Source: Spirochaetes bacterium RBG_16_49_21 (GTDB lineage: Bacteria; Spirochaetota; UBA4802; UBA5550). Taken from it: DNA of 54,100 nt. Position numbers and translations under genes: made by a program. Each line of letters begins with the position of its first letter. Position 1 is the first letter of the stretch. This document shows, in pieces, positions 53,419-54,100 of the stretch. The stretch spans positions 66,414-120,513 of the forward strand of contig MIBJ01000001.1 of NCBI GenBank assembly GCA_001829495.1, read 5' to 3'. The notes under the pieces are model-generated. The model searched no databases, was not told the origin of the DNA, and saw only the letters and a list, made by a program, of their open reading frames with translations.

Positions 53419-54100
53419 TCATTCTTTGATCAAACAACATTTTTTATATTTTTTACCTGATCCGCACGGGCATGGATCATTTCTTCCGACTTTTGTTTGA
53501 GACACACCACTCTGCAGAATAGAATTTTTCTCATGATCTCTTATTTGATTTTTAATTTCTATCAGCTTTTCTTCTTCACCTGTATCATTGTATATTCCCT
53601 CAAGTCTTTCAAAAAGAAACTCTTTATCTCGTACATTACTAACTTTCAAGCCTCTTAGCAGGATTTCTTCAGCTCTTTGATAATTTTTTTCTTTACGATA
53701 TCCCAGATAATAACAGTCGGACCACCCAATCCAGCCCCATCCCCAGGCAGGGTCTTCCTCTAGCCACCGTTCAAACAACAAATCCGCCTTTTCTCTATTA
53801 CCCAGTTCATAATAAGACTCGGCTATTGCCCGGCGTGCATTTTCATAAAGATTATCATCAATTTCAAAGAAAAAATCAAGAAAGGCTTCGTTGACAGAAA
53901 TTCTTTTCTGAAAATATGCATCATCCCTGACCGCAGCATTATACAATTCCGTATCATAGTCCTGAAACCAGTTAAATAACGATTGTGTTCCCCTGAATCT
54001 CGAGTGGTGCTGAGCCCCGTTTAGGAAACCACTTTTAGTTGATGCATTGCAAGATACCCAGCTTGTGCTTTCGTAAACTTTAACGGTGCAATCAATCCAA
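53419..54100 (-). CDS. SEC-C motif protein with TPR-like repeats (partial at right edge)
   Basis: The frame is open to the right edge, so the N-terminus is outside. 226 residues are visible. TPR-like helices (for example [25 protein letters not shown]) precede the zinc-binding C-terminal SEC-C motif [18 protein letters not shown]. Such proteins are found alone or as substrate-recognition adaptors; SecA carries a similar tail that binds SecB. A TTG at 53946 could serve as a start, but the open frame upstream (residues ..[17 protein letters not shown]) reads as genuine coding sequence, so the gene is longer. Confidence 0.8.
   Translation of the reverse strand, partial: WIDCTVKVYESTSWVSCNASTKSGFLNGAQHHSRFRGTQSLFNWFQDYDTELYNAAVRDDAYFQKRISVNEAFLDFFFEIDDNLYENARRAIAESYYELGNREKADLLFERWLEEDPAWGWGWIGWSDCYYLGYRKEKNYQRAEEILLRGLKVSNVRDKEFLFERLEGIYNDTGEEEKLIEIKNQIRDHEKNSILQSGVSQTKVGRNDPCPCGSGKKYKKCCLIKE

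Overview
The window is 54.1 kb of bacterial chromosome with moderate GC and dense, mostly single-gene or short-operon layout. It reads as an anaerobe or facultative anaerobe that handles low-potential electrons. It carries pyruvate:ferredoxin oxidoreductase, an NfnAB-type ferredoxin/NADPH pair, a tungsten-type aldehyde:ferredoxin oxidoreductase with a MoaD-like partner, and class III fructose-1,6-bisphosphatase. Relaxed lipoprotein signals, a PlsB acyltransferase and a long-form GpmI would fit a spirochaete-like lineage, but that is inference; no rRNA or other phylogenetic marker is present.

Layout. 1-4 kb: a partial CoA-transferase (A and B domains fused) and an ILVBL/HACL2-like thiamine-diphosphate enzyme, separated by a palindromic repeat. 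3.4-9.1 kb: a papain-like unknown, a membrane SGNH hydrolase, and a carbamoyltransferase - DUF5989 - SxtJ set (the 49-residue DUF5989 gene lies at 8337-8486). 9.2-16 kb: a PAS histidine kinase, nfnA-nfnB and a beta-propeller lipoprotein. 16.4-21.5 kb: amidase, REP-associated transposase (RAYT) with scattered GTCAGAGTAA motifs, ACT/UPF0210 pair, and a phosphoesterase-like protein lacking its metal ligands. 21.6-29 kb: fbp, then moaD-like, aor, a metal-ligand-less Fe-alcohol dehydrogenase, an SCP2-like protein and an intact Fe-alcohol dehydrogenase. 29-38.3 kb: plsB, tRNA-Pro(CGG), MCP, STAS-gpmI, purF and tRNA-Trp(CCA). 38.4-41.2 kb: a decaying stretch with citrate synthase lacking its 3' third, very short reading frames, and an aminotransferase with a 3' deletion. 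41.3-49 kb: a compact minus-strand operon nifJ - glycoside-hydrolase-like - purC - HPrK/PEPCK-like P-loop protein, followed by padR. 49.4-54.1 kb: MarR with a perfect promoter-operator overlap, a frameshifted ferredoxin-like gene, a TetR-controlled epimerase/methyltransferase pair with two identical operators, a 5'-less gene fragment and a partial SEC-C protein.

How the genes fit together. PFOR, AOR and Nfn would exchange electrons through ferredoxin. The AOR/Fe-ADH cassette could interconvert acid, aldehyde and alcohol; the catalytically dead-looking ADH paralog beside the intact one is the most intriguing point. The other observation most worth testing is the tight coupling of an uncharacterised HPrK/PEPCK-like ATPase to SAICAR synthetase and PFOR. 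Several genes are broken (citrate synthase, aminotransferase, 4Fe-4S protein, the 53.2 kb fragment), suggesting recent local decay or recombination near dispersed repeats. Function calls rest on motif recognition by eye; no database search was run.
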